Source of the DNA: Nonomuraea basaltis
GTDB taxonomy: Bacteria; Actinomycetota; Actinomycetes; Streptosporangiales; Streptosporangiaceae
Direction: 5' to 3'
Length of the DNA: 64,000 bases
NCBI RefSeq assembly: GCF_005893125.1
Contig: NZ_VCJS01000043.1
Location: 1-64,000 of the forward strand
The position numbers were made by a program, and so were the translations under genes. The first letter of the stretch is position 1. Each line of letters starts with the position of its first letter. The notes under the pieces were generated by a model, which ran no database searches, was not told the DNA's origin, and was given only the letters and a program-made list of their open reading frames with translations. Below, piece after piece: positions 26,950 through 34,509 of the stretch.

Positions 26950-27381
26950 TCAGGCCTTGATGGCCTTCGTCTCGCCGCGCTGGATCTCCACCTTGCGCGG
27001 CTTGGCCCGCTCCAGGACCGGGATGCGGACGGTCAGCACGCCGTTGTTGTATCCCGCGTCGATCTTGTCGCTGTCGAGGTGCTCGGACAGGTAGACGCGC
27101 CTGGTGAACGTGCCCATGGGGCGCTCCCGTACGAACAGCCTCTCGTCCTCCGCGACCTCCTCCTCGCGGCGGGCGCTGACGCTGAGGACACCGCGGTCGA
27201 CCGTCACCTCGATGGAGTCGGGGTCGATGCCCGGCAGGTCGAAGCGCAGCAGCACGTCGTCCTCGCGGCGCAGCCCGTCCATGGGCATGATGGTTCCCTC
27301 AGCGCCGAAGGTCTGCCGAGCCAGGCGGTCGAACTGGCGCTCGAACTCCTGGAAGAACGGATCTATCGAGGTCAAGAGCAT
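26950..27381 (-). CDS. Small heat-shock protein Hsp20/alpha-crystallin
   Basis: The 143-residue chaperone starts MLLTSIDPFFQEFERQFDRL, a short N-terminal arm. The alpha-crystallin domain of about 90 residues (MDGLRREDDVLLRFDLPGID to LTVRIPVLE) includes the AGYNNGVLTV consensus, and the C-terminus carries an IPV-type motif (VRIPVLERA). Such proteins hold unfolding polypeptides in large oligomers under heat or oxidative stress. The start at 27381 has a good AGGAGG ribosome-binding site. It is the first gene of an hsp20-merR unit whose promoter contains a perfect inverted repeat. Confidence 0.93.
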   Translation of the reverse strand: MLLTSIDPFFQEFERQFDRLARQTFGAEGTIMPMDGLRREDDVLLRFDLPGIDPDSIEVTVDRGVLSVSARREEEVAEDERLFVRERPMGTFTRRVYLSEHLDSDKIDAGYNNGVLTVRIPVLERAKPRKVEIQRGETKAIKA

Positions 27382-27401
27382 TTCCGAACCTCCTCACTAC
27401 T

Positions 27402-27431
27402 TGTCTACTTGTAGCTAACCTACAAGTTCAA
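27402..27431 (-). promoter_or_regulatory. hsp20 promoter with an inverted repeat in its spacer
   Basis: On the minus strand TTGAAC (27431-27426) and TAGACA (27407-27402) can serve as -35 and -10 with an 18-bp spacer. ACTTGTAG (27407-27414) and CTACAAGT (27420-27427) form a perfect 8-bp inverted repeat with a 5-nt spacer, almost exactly filling the gap between them. MerR-family regulators typically bind dyads in this position. The hsp20 start is 21 bp beyond the -10. Confidence 0.55.
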
Positions 27432-27543
27432 TTACAGATTAGCTGTAGAGACATGTGTAGGCAAGTGATCGTTAGACACTCCTCACCTGGAGGTAAGAGC
27501 GTCAGGCGGCCGGGCGGCGGCCGGGAATCCGCCCATAAGAGGT

Positions 27544-29280
27544 TCAGATGAGCTCGAACTCCGGCCGGTCCCTGCTGACGAGCGTCGCGTAGTGGCCGCC
27601 GCGCGCCATCAGCTCGTCGTGGGTGCCGCGCTCGACGATCCTGCCGTGGTCGAGCACGACGATCTGGTCCGCGTCGCGGACGGTGGACAGGCGGTGCGCG
27701 ATCGTGATCGTGGTACGGCCCCGCGCCAGCGCGTCCAGCGCCTCCTGCACGGCCCGCTCGGTCTGCGTGTCCAGCGCGCTGGTGGCCTCGTCGAGGATCA
27801 GCACCGGCGGGTCGCGCAGCAGCGTGCGCGCGATGGCCAGGCGCTGCTTCTCGCCGCCGGAGAACCGGTAGCCGCGCTCGCCCACCTCTGTGTCGTAGCC
27901 ATCGGGCAGCGAGGCGATGTGGTCGTGGATGCGCGCGGCCCGCGCCGCCTCCTCCAGCTCCTCGTCCGTGGCCTCCGGCTTGGCGAAGCGCAGGTTGTCC
28001 GCGATCGAGGCGTGGAACAGGTACGTCTCCTGCGAGACCACGCCGACCGCCGCGCTCAGCGTCTCGAACGTCAGCTCCCGCACGTCCACCCCGTCGATCG
28101 TCACCCGCCCGCCTGTGACGTCGTAGAGCCGGGGCGGCAGGTAACTGAGCGTGGTCTTGCCCGAGCCCGTCTCGCCCACGACGGCCAGGCTGGCGCCCGC
28201 CGGGACGGTGAGGTCCACGCCGGTGAGCGTGGGGGCCTCGCCGTACGAGAAGCCGACGTTCTCGAAACGGACCTCGCCGCGGACGCGGCGGAGCGACCGC
28301 GTGCCCGGATGGATGTCCACGGGCAGGTCCAGGTACTCGAAGATGCGGCCGAACAGCGCCAGCGAGCTCTGCACCTCGACGCCGAGCCGCAGCAGCGACA
28401 CCGCCGGGCGGAACAGGCTGACCTGCAACGTCGTGAACGCCACCAGCGTGCCGACCGAGATGGTGCCGGTGTAGCCGACGGCCCAGTAGATCATCGCGGG
28501 CATCGCGGCCATGACGATCTGGATGGACGCCTGCCGCCAGCGCCCGGCCATGCTCGTGCGCACCCCGAGGTCGGCCAGCTCGTCGGAGGCCCGGCCGAAG
28601 CGCTCGGTCAGCTCGGGGGAGCGGCCCATCGTGCGGCCCAGCATGATGCCGCTGATCGACAGCGACTCCTGCACCATCGAGGAGATCTTCGCCAGCTTGC
28701 GCTGCCGCTCGGCGGTGATCCGCTTGCGCTCCTCGCCCACCTTGCGGCTGATCCACACGAACACCGGCAGCAGCAGGAGCGAGATCACGGTCAGCCGCCA
28801 GTCGAGCGCGACCATGGCCACGATCGTGGCGATCACGGTGGTGAGGTTCGAGACGATGGAGGTGGCGGTCGAGGTGACGACCTGCTGCATGCCGCCGATG
28901 TCGTTGGCGATGCGCGACTGCACCTCGCCGGTCCTCGTACGGGTGAAGAACGCCAGCGACATGCGCTGCAGGTGCCCGTACACCGCGATGCGCAGGTCGT
29001 GCATCACCCGCTGGCCGATCGTGGTGGAGATCAGCGTCTGCACCACGTCGAAGACGCTGGTCGTGACCGCCACCGCGATCATGCCCATGGCCAGCAGGGC
29101 AAGCAGCCCGGCGTCCCTGGCCGGGATCGCCACGTCCAGCACCTCGCGCAGCAGGAACGGCGAGGCGAGCGACACGAGCGACGAGAGCAGGATGAGCGAG
29201 CCCACCAAGGCCAGGCGGCCACGGTAGGCGCGGAACAGTTTGATGATGCGCCGCAGCGGCGCCCGTGGTTCCTCCTCCAA
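27544..29280 (-). CDS. ABC exporter half-transporter (fused permease and ATPase)
   Basis: The 578-residue protein has an N-terminal six-helix type I exporter domain (LALVGSLILLSSLVSLASPFLL onward). The C-terminal ATPase has Walker A GETGSGKTT, Q-loop VVSQETYLF, signature SGGEKQR, Walker B VLILDEATSAL and H-loop TIAHRLS. It should act as a dimer exporting drugs or lipids in the MsbA/LmrA manner. The TTG at 29280 (MEEEPRAPLRR) is supported by AAAGGAG at proper spacing; no ATG or GTG fits. It is divergent from a MarR regulator 69 bp away, which likely controls it. A longer overlapping frame to 29308 is a shadow. Confidence 0.92.
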   Translation of the reverse strand: MEEEPRAPLRRIIKLFRAYRGRLALVGSLILLSSLVSLASPFLLREVLDVAIPARDAGLLALLAMGMIAVAVTTSVFDVVQTLISTTIGQRVMHDLRIAVYGHLQRMSLAFFTRTRTGEVQSRIANDIGGMQQVVTSTATSIVSNLTTVIATIVAMVALDWRLTVISLLLLPVFVWISRKVGEERKRITAERQRKLAKISSMVQESLSISGIMLGRTMGRSPELTERFGRASDELADLGVRTSMAGRWRQASIQIVMAAMPAMIYWAVGYTGTISVGTLVAFTTLQVSLFRPAVSLLRLGVEVQSSLALFGRIFEYLDLPVDIHPGTRSLRRVRGEVRFENVGFSYGEAPTLTGVDLTVPAGASLAVVGETGSGKTTLSYLPPRLYDVTGGRVTIDGVDVRELTFETLSAAVGVVSQETYLFHASIADNLRFAKPEATDEELEEAARAARIHDHIASLPDGYDTEVGERGYRFSGGEKQRLAIARTLLRDPPVLILDEATSALDTQTERAVQEALDALARGRTTITIAHRLSTVRDADQIVVLDHGRIVERGTHDELMARGGHYATLVSRDRPEFELI

Positions 29281-29314
29281 GTGGTGCTCCTTTCAGATGT
29301 CCACTCAAACAGAG

Positions 29315-29346
29315 GTTAACTCATATTTGTTCCGGCTAAACTTAAC
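29315..29346. promoter_or_regulatory. Divergent control region between ABC exporter and marR
   Basis: The 69-bp gap contains GTTAA (29315-29319) and TTAAC (29342-29346) as distant inverted arms, and a possible -10, TAAACT (29337-29342), placed so that transcription would begin at or next to the marR ATG (29350). No ribosome-binding site precedes that ATG, which fits a leaderless marR transcript. The operator itself is not defined. Confidence 0.35.
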
Positions 29347-29349
29347 GAC

Positions 29350-29787
29350 ATGGATGAAGGCGTGGGGGAGAAGGAGCTCGCCGAGCTCCTGCACCTGGTC
29401 AGCCGGCGGCTGCGACACGGATACGTGCGGCGGCTGGTCCCGCTCGGGCTCAGCCCGAGCCAGGCGCGTGCGCTGCGCGTGCTCGCCGACGCCGACCCCG
29501 AGCGGCCGCTGCGGATGGTGCGGCTCGCCGACGAGCTGCGGATCGTGCCGCGCTCCCTCACGCCCGTCGTGGACGCGCTGGAGGAGGCGGGGCTGGTGCG
29601 CCGGGAGGTCGATCCGGGCAACCGCCGCTCCACGCTGATCGTGATCACCCCGGAGGGCCGCGCCGCCGCCGACCGGGCCCGCGACGCCCGCCGGCAGGCG
29701 GGCGAGGACCTGTTCGCGGCGCTGTCGGCGGAGCAGCGCGAGCAGCTGAGGGAGCTGCTGAGCGTGGTGGACGCCCAGTTCAGGTGA
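29350..29787 (+). CDS. MarR-family transcriptional regulator
   Basis: A 145-residue winged-helix regulator. The N-terminal dimerisation helices (KELAELLHLVSRRLRHGYVRR) precede the DNA-binding core (LSPSQARALRVLADAD, then RMVRLADELRIVPRSLTPVV). The wing is DPGNRRSTLIVITPEGR, with a C-terminal dimerisation helix. MarR proteins repress neighbouring exporter genes and are released by small phenolic or drug ligands. Its divergence from an ABC exporter 69 bp away supports that role. The ATG at 29350 follows a probable -10 directly and lacks a ribosome-binding site, so a leaderless message is likely. Confidence 0.9.
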   Translation: MDEGVGEKELAELLHLVSRRLRHGYVRRLVPLGLSPSQARALRVLADADPERPLRMVRLADELRIVPRSLTPVVDALEEAGLVRREVDPGNRRSTLIVITPEGRAAADRARDARRQAGEDLFAALSAEQREQLRELLSVVDAQFR

Positions 29788-29797
29788 GATACGGGCC

Positions 29798-30886
29798 TCA
29801 GTGCTCGGTGACCACGCCGCCGACGACCGTGCCGATGCAGGGCGGTTCGGCCAGAAGCGCCGCGTACGGGTAGCGGCCACGGGCGTCGAAGACGGCGAAG
29901 TCGGCGCGGGCTCCCGGCCCGAGCGACCCGATCCGGCCCGGGCCGCGATCCATGCCCAGCGCCCTGGCACCGCCCAGCGTGGCCGCCTCGACCAGCCTGC
30001 GGTCCAGCCCCCGGGGCCGCAGCCCGAGCTCGCGCGCGTGCCGCCTGATGGCCGCCGCCAGCGCGATCGGCCCGGAAGCGGCGTCCGCGCCGGGCGAGTC
30101 CGGGCGGTCACCCGGCCCCGGCGAGGCGACGCGGCCGCCTGTGCCGAGGGCGACGACGTCCCCGTCGTCCAGCAGGGCCAGCATGTCGGCGGCCGACGCC
30201 CGAGACGGGCACAGGGCGGGTACGGTGCCGCGCAGCCGGAGCAGCTTGCGCTCGCCCGGATCCAGCGGCCTGGCGCACACCACGTGGCACAGCGGCCCCA
30301 GCACCCCGGCCTCGTCCAGCTCGGCGGGCGAGTGCCGATCCAGATCGGCGAGCAGCCGCAGCCCGAACGTCCTGGCCAGCACGGCCACGTCCTCCAGCAC
30401 CTGCGGATCCCCGGTGAAGGCCGCGATCCCCACCGCGCTCGGCCGGTCGACCTCCCGGATAGCCGTGATGACCGCGTCCCTGCCGTGCTCCTCCCACTCC
30501 TCCTCGCCGAAGCTGGTGACCTCGACGTACGAGATGCCGTGCGGCAGCCCCGCGGGATCGGTCAGGCCCGACACCACGCTTGCCCGCGCGGTCACCCCTG
30601 GGGTCGTCGAGCGGGCGGCCGAGCAGGCGTCGACCAGCCCAGCGACGATCATCCCCGGCCACCGGCGCTCCTCCGCGGCGGGAAAGCGCGAGAGCAGCTC
30701 GGCCCGCGGGCCCACCTGGAGGACCCGATCGCGCTTGGTCACCACGGCCCCGTCGCGGATGGGTTCGTCGCAGACGGGCAGCACGAGCGGGGCGGAATGG
30801 AGGACGACGGGAGCGGGCGGGCGGCGTCCGGTGATCGGTCGGACACGACGTCCGGCAACCGGTCCAGCACGCGTCGCAGGCGGCAT
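29798..30886 (-). CDS. Degenerate amidohydrolase-like protein lacking metal ligands
   Basis: The 362-residue product has the layout of amidohydrolases related to aminodeoxyfutalosine or guanine-type deaminases. There is an N-terminal beta domain (PLVLPVCDEPIRDGAVVTKR), the strand preceding the metal site (RRWPGMIVAGLVDACSAA) and a C-terminal beta domain (GSLGPGARADFAVFDARGRY). However, the usual HxH after GLVDA is replaced by CSA, the later His positions are not visible, and the metal Asp region reads ALGTGGRV. It is therefore probably not a metal-dependent hydrolase. The ATG at 30886 (MPPATRAG) has a GGGAG ribosome-binding site; an in-frame TTG at 30946 adds 20 residues. It lies downstream of the PucR regulator gene on the same strand, 60 bp apart. 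Confidence 0.7.
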   Translation of the reverse strand: MPPATRAGPVAGRRVRPITGRRPPAPVVLHSAPLVLPVCDEPIRDGAVVTKRDRVLQVGPRAELLSRFPAAEERRWPGMIVAGLVDACSAARSTTPGVTARASVVSGLTDPAGLPHGISYVEVTSFGEEEWEEHGRDAVITAIREVDRPSAVGIAAFTGDPQVLEDVAVLARTFGLRLLADLDRHSPAELDEAGVLGPLCHVVCARPLDPGERKLLRLRGTVPALCPSRASAADMLALLDDGDVVALGTGGRVASPGPGDRPDSPGADAASGPIALAAAIRRHARELGLRPRGLDRRLVEAATLGGARALGMDRGPGRIGSLGPGARADFAVFDARGRYPYAALLAEPPCIGTVVGGVVTEH

Positions 30887-30946
30887 CAGCACTCCCGTCG
30901 AATTTACCCTTCTGGGAATTAAACGCGAGTCGCGCCAGGGAATCAA

Positions 30947-32134
30947 TCAGGTCGAACCAGGTAAATCCCTAGGTAGATAGCGTCCCGACAGCCTCGCCAG
31001 TTTCAAACTGAGGTGCAGGGCGAGCCGCTCCCCGCCGTCCTTCAGGTCCGTACGCGCGAGCTCCTCCACCCGCTGCAGCCGGTAGTACAGCGACGTGCGG
31101 TGCAGCCGCAGCGCCCGCGACGTGGCGACCGCGCTCCCCGCCAGGTCCAGGTAGGTCTCCAGCGTCTCCAGCAGCGGCAGGTACTGCGCGTCGGCCAGCA
31201 GCCCCTCGAGCCCCGGATGCAACTCCTGGCCGGGCAGGTGGGTGAGCATCCGGTACACGCCGAGCCGCGCCCACTCCGCCGTGCCTCCGAGCCCCGGCAC
31301 GCGGGCGGCCACCTCGGCCGCGTGCCTGGCCTCCTGGTACGACGCCGCCGCCTCCGCCAGCCCCGGCCTGGGGCGGCCGACCCCGACCGCCACCGGCACC
31401 GGCATGGCCGTGTGCAGCTCGTCCGGCGAGACCGGCGGTCCGGCCGTGAGCAGCACGGCGTGGTCGTAGCGGACGAGATGCAGCGGATGGTGCCCGCTCA
31501 GCCGCCGCCGCACCGCCAGCAGCCCCTGCTCCAGCGCCGGCCGGAGCGCCTCGGACGGCTCGGCGGCGCGCGGCCTGGCCACGTACACGGTCACCGCCTG
31601 CGCCTGCGGGAACGCGCCCGCCTCGATGAGCTGCCTGGCCGCGTCCGGCTCGCCGAGCAGCAGCCCGGTGACCGCCTCCAGCTCTCGGTGCGAGGCCAGC
31701 CCGGTGGCCAGGCTCTCGTGGAAGAGGGTCAGCGCCAGGGCCGGGGCGGCGGCCGCGGCCTCGGCGACCTGCGCGTCCGACATGGGCGGCTCCGCGTCGA
31801 TGAACCAGAGGAAGCCCAGCAGCGCGTCGGCGTGCCGCAACGGGACGCAGACGCGCGGCAGCAGGCCCAGGTGCGGCGCGCCCTGGGTGCGGATGGGGCC
31901 GGGCGCCTCGTGCACGCCGGCCGCGCGTAACCACTGGCGTACCTCGGGGGTGGTGTGCCGGCGCAGGATCGAGTCGCGGCGGATGTCATCTATGGCGCCG
32001 TTCTGCTCGCTGTAGGCCACGACGCGCTGGACGCGGTCCTCGAGCAGGAGAGGGCGGCCGAGACGGGCGGCGAGCTCGTCCGCGGTCCGCTGAAGATCCG
32101 CCACAGCTACCCCGTTACGTGGATTTTTCAACAC
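30947..32134 (-). CDS. PucR/CdaR-family transcriptional regulator
   Basis: The 395-residue regulator has an N-terminal GAF-like sensory region (LLLEDRVQRVVAYSEQNG). A central GGDEF-like helical domain follows (VAVGVGRPRPGLAEAAASYQ, then EARHAAEVAARV), and the C-terminal PucR HTH is LLETLETYLDLAGSAVATSR followed by ALRLHRTSLYYRLQRVEEL. PucR proteins control purine or other catabolic genes in response to ligands. The GTG at 32134 has no ribosome-binding site; the -10-like and dyad sequences lie directly beside it, so the start is uncertain and could be a few codons downstream. It is upstream of the degenerate amidohydrolase and divergent from the secreted protease. Confidence 0.87.
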   Translation of the reverse strand: MLKNPRNGVAVADLQRTADELAARLGRPLLLEDRVQRVVAYSEQNGAIDDIRRDSILRRHTTPEVRQWLRAAGVHEAPGPIRTQGAPHLGLLPRVCVPLRHADALLGFLWFIDAEPPMSDAQVAEAAAAAPALALTLFHESLATGLASHRELEAVTGLLLGEPDAARQLIEAGAFPQAQAVTVYVARPRAAEPSEALRPALEQGLLAVRRRLSGHHPLHLVRYDHAVLLTAGPPVSPDELHTAMPVPVAVGVGRPRPGLAEAAASYQEARHAAEVAARVPGLGGTAEWARLGVYRMLTHLPGQELHPGLEGLLADAQYLPLLETLETYLDLAGSAVATSRALRLHRTSLYYRLQRVEELARTDLKDGGERLALHLSLKLARLSGRYLPRDLPGST

Positions 32135-32135
32135 T

Positions 32136-32154
32136 TGTAGGAAACATCCCTACA
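32136..32154. promoter_or_regulatory. Dyad in the pucR/protease divergent promoter
   Basis: TGTAGG (32136-32141) and CCTACA (32149-32154) form a perfect 6-bp inverted repeat with a 7-nt spacer. With flanking bases it reads ACTTGTAG-n9-CTACAGGT. A further CCCTACAG follows at 32161-32168. It abuts the pucR start, as an autoregulatory operator would, and lies 57-75 bp before the protease start. Confidence 0.45.
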
Positions 32155-32196
32155 GGTCTTCCCTACAGCTGCTCGGTGATCTCCGTCAATAACGTC

Positions 32197-32202
32197 TATA
32201 CC
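32197..32202 (+). promoter_or_regulatory. Probable -10 giving a leaderless protease mRNA
   Basis: TATACC lies 8 bases before the GTG at 32211 and no ribosome-binding site occurs between them. With a normal -10 to +1 distance transcription would begin at or beside the start codon. Confidence 0.45.
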
Positions 32203-32210
32203 GTCAATCC

Positions 32211-34307
32211 GTGAATGCCCCGAAGAAGCTGCTGAAGGGTTTACTGGCGGCCATCGTGCTGATCCCGGTGAGCCTGCTGGCGACCCCTGCTTCCGCAGCA
32301 CCCCCTACCGACCCCGAGCACCCCTGGCGGCAGGACCACTGGCCGCAGACGCAGCCCTGGCAGCTCGACGCACCCATCGACGCCCAGACCCTGCGCACCC
32401 GCCCGCCGGGCGGCATCCAGCCCATCGACCCGCAGAACTGGGAGAATCCCGACAACATGACGTGGGCGGACTACAAGAAGCCGCCCGGCACCAAGTGGAA
32501 CGACCCCGCCGTCAAGGGCTCGAAGCGCACGTTCAAGGGCGCGCTCGTGCTGCTCGACTACCCCAACCAGCCGTTCGTGGTCACCCAGCCCAAGGGCTCG
32601 ACGATCTTCGCCAACCCGAGCGCCGAGGCCCACGACGTCCCGCGCGACCAGGTCGCGAAGTTCTACCAGGACTTCCTCAACTCTCCGAACGACCTCAACA
32701 AGGGCCACACCATCCACGAGTACTGGATGGAGGACTCCGGCGGCCGCTTCGGCGTGGAGCTCACCGGGTTCGGCCCGTACACGATGCCGGGCAAGGACCA
32801 CGAGTACGCCATGGAGTACCAGCGGGACGCCTGCCCGGCGGGCGACACCTGCACCAGGAACCTGCGTACCGACGGCAACGCCGCCTGGCTCGCCGACGTC
32901 GGCCAGGAGGTGGCCGGCCAGTACGACTTCGTCTTCTACCTGAGCGCCGGCCAGGACGAGTCGTCCACCTGGCAGGAGTTCGGGATGATGAAGTTCCCGG
33001 CCAAGGAGAACGTGCCCGACGAGTGGGGCCCGCCCGACCCCAACCTGCCCAACTGGTCCAGGACCCGTTACGTCGAGTGGACCTCCTGGCAGGCCGGCTC
33101 CAGCTTCTGGCCCAACGCCCGCTTCGGCGTCGACTCGGTCCAGGCCGAGAGCTCGGGCATGGCCGTCTACGCCCACGAGCTGAGCCACATCATGGGCATC
33201 GCCGACAACTACAACAACCCGTATGCCGTGCCGCCGAAGAGGGCGTACACCGGCATCTGGGAGATGCTCAGCCGCGGCAGCTTCAACGGCCCCGGCGGCC
33301 CGCACTCGCGCTGGCTGATACCGCCGACCTCCGGCGCGTCCATGGGCGCCCAGCACATGCTCCGCAACAAGATCCAGCTGGAGATGATCGACGAGCAGAA
33401 CGTCCTGCGCCTGTCCCGCGAGGCCCTGGACGAGTCCGGCCTGGTCACCGCCAAGGTCCTGGCCCGGGCCGCGCAGCCGGGCCAGAACGAGCTGGGCGGC
33501 GTCAACGTCTCCTTCGACACCGGTGACAAGAGCTCGTGCCCGCAGACCGACCCGCTCTGCGACGGCGGCGGCTACGAGAACTACACCGTCGAGGTCGTGG
33601 ACCGCATGGGCACCGACTCCTTCACCCCCGACGCCGGCGTGCTCCTGGCCAAGACCAAGAACCAGGACCGGCCCCCGTTCGAGTGGGTGATCGACGCCAA
33701 CCCGCAGGACATCGGCATGACCGACTACGTGATGCCCGACGGGACCAAGGTGCCGATCACGATCGGCGACTACCGCCAGCTCTCCGATGCCCTCTTCCAC
33801 GCCGGCACCGACTCCGGCAGCGAGTACGAGTACGTCGATGAGGCCAACCGCCTGCACTTCTACGTCACCGACCTCAAGCGCGACCGCGACGGCGAGCTCT
33901 CCTACACGGTCGCCGTCCGCTCGCTCGACGGCGCAGGCCCGCAGCGGCGCGGCGTCAAGCTGCTCCCCGCGGTCGGCGTCCCCGCCGGCAAGAACCTCTC
34001 CTCCTGCAAGTTCCCGCTGTTCAACACCGGCAAGGCGGCCCCGGCGCAGGGCCAGCACCCGGAGGACGTCAGCGCCTACCTCAACTCCGACGTCTACCGC
34101 CTCAAGGCCGAGGTCCAGGGCAAGGGCTGGACCGCCCAGGTGCCGAACGCGCTGGCCTCAGTCGCGTTCGGCAAGCAGGCGCTCGTGACCGTGAACGCGG
34201 TCCGCGAGGCCGGCGGCGACCGGGTGGCCAGGGTCAAGCTCACCGCCACCTCGGAGAGCGACCCGGCCAAGACCATGACCGCCACCTGCGCCGTGATCGG
34301 CCTCTAG
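32211..34307 (+). CDS. Secreted M6-like metalloprotease
   Basis: The 698-residue exported protein has a Sec signal (LLKGLLAAIVLIPVSLLAT, cleavage near ASA-AP), a pro-region, then a catalytic domain with the zinc motif AHELSHIMGIADNY around residues 322-335, an HExxHxxGxxD pattern of the M6 (immune inhibitor A-like) group. About 300 C-terminal residues are beta-rich and contain Cys pairs (SSCPQTDPLCDGGGY). It probably degrades extracellular protein or processes surface proteins. The GTG at 32211 is preceded by a -10-like TATACC and no ribosome-binding site, indicating a leaderless transcript. It is divergent from the PucR regulator and shares a dyad with it; a 28-bp palindromic terminator follows. 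Confidence 0.85.
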   Translation: MNAPKKLLKGLLAAIVLIPVSLLATPASAAPPTDPEHPWRQDHWPQTQPWQLDAPIDAQTLRTRPPGGIQPIDPQNWENPDNMTWADYKKPPGTKWNDPAVKGSKRTFKGALVLLDYPNQPFVVTQPKGSTIFANPSAEAHDVPRDQVAKFYQDFLNSPNDLNKGHTIHEYWMEDSGGRFGVELTGFGPYTMPGKDHEYAMEYQRDACPAGDTCTRNLRTDGNAAWLADVGQEVAGQYDFVFYLSAGQDESSTWQEFGMMKFPAKENVPDEWGPPDPNLPNWSRTRYVEWTSWQAGSSFWPNARFGVDSVQAESSGMAVYAHELSHIMGIADNYNNPYAVPPKRAYTGIWEMLSRGSFNGPGGPHSRWLIPPTSGASMGAQHMLRNKIQLEMIDEQNVLRLSREALDESGLVTAKVLARAAQPGQNELGGVNVSFDTGDKSSCPQTDPLCDGGGYENYTVEVVDRMGTDSFTPDAGVLLAKTKNQDRPPFEWVIDANPQDIGMTDYVMPDGTKVPITIGDYRQLSDALFHAGTDSGSEYEYVDEANRLHFYVTDLKRDRDGELSYTVAVRSLDGAGPQRRGVKLLPAVGVPAGKNLSSCKFPLFNTGKAAPAQGQHPEDVSAYLNSDVYRLKAEVQGKGWTAQVPNALASVAFGKQALVTVNAVREAGGDRVARVKLTATSESDPAKTMTATCAVIGL

Positions 34308-34317
34308 CAGACACGAC

Positions 34318-34345
34318 GGGGTACGGCCGGCGCCGGCCGTACCCC
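34318..34345 (+). terminator. Perfect 28-bp palindromic terminator after the protease
   Basis: GGGGTACGGCCGGC (34318-34331) is directly followed by its reverse complement GCCGGCCGTACCCC (34332-34345). In RNA the central bases would form the loop. It begins 11 bp after the protease stop. Confidence 0.7.
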
Positions 34346-34382
34346 CTCGGCTTGGATCAACCCCCACTCGGGGACCCCGCGA

Positions 34383-34496
34383 TCCCCCCGCAGGAGGGGA
34401 AGAGGCGATTTAATTGCTGCGGGGAGCAAAGCTCCCCGAGTCCCCCGCAGGAGAGGAAGAGGCGTTTGATCATCACGGGGAGCGGAACTCCCCGCA
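34383..34496 (+). repeat. Imperfect tandem duplication of about 57 bp with paired hairpins
   Basis: Two head-to-tail copies (34383-34440 and 34441-34496) share CCCCCGCAGGAG, then GGAAGAGGCG and a hairpin. Hairpin 1 is CGGGGAGC-AAA-GCTCCCCG (34420-34438); hairpin 2 is CGGGGAG-CGGAA-CTCCCCG (34476-34494). They form the leader of the STAND ATPase gene (start 34510) and could be tandem attenuator or terminator hairpins, or a decayed repeat element. Confidence 0.7.
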
Positions 34497-34509
34497 CAGG
34501 GGGTGTTCG

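Noticed and set aside
34383..34496. Tandem repeat as a possible CRISPR fragment
   Set aside because: The two copies are adjacent without unique spacers and each contains an internal hairpin; no cas gene is near.
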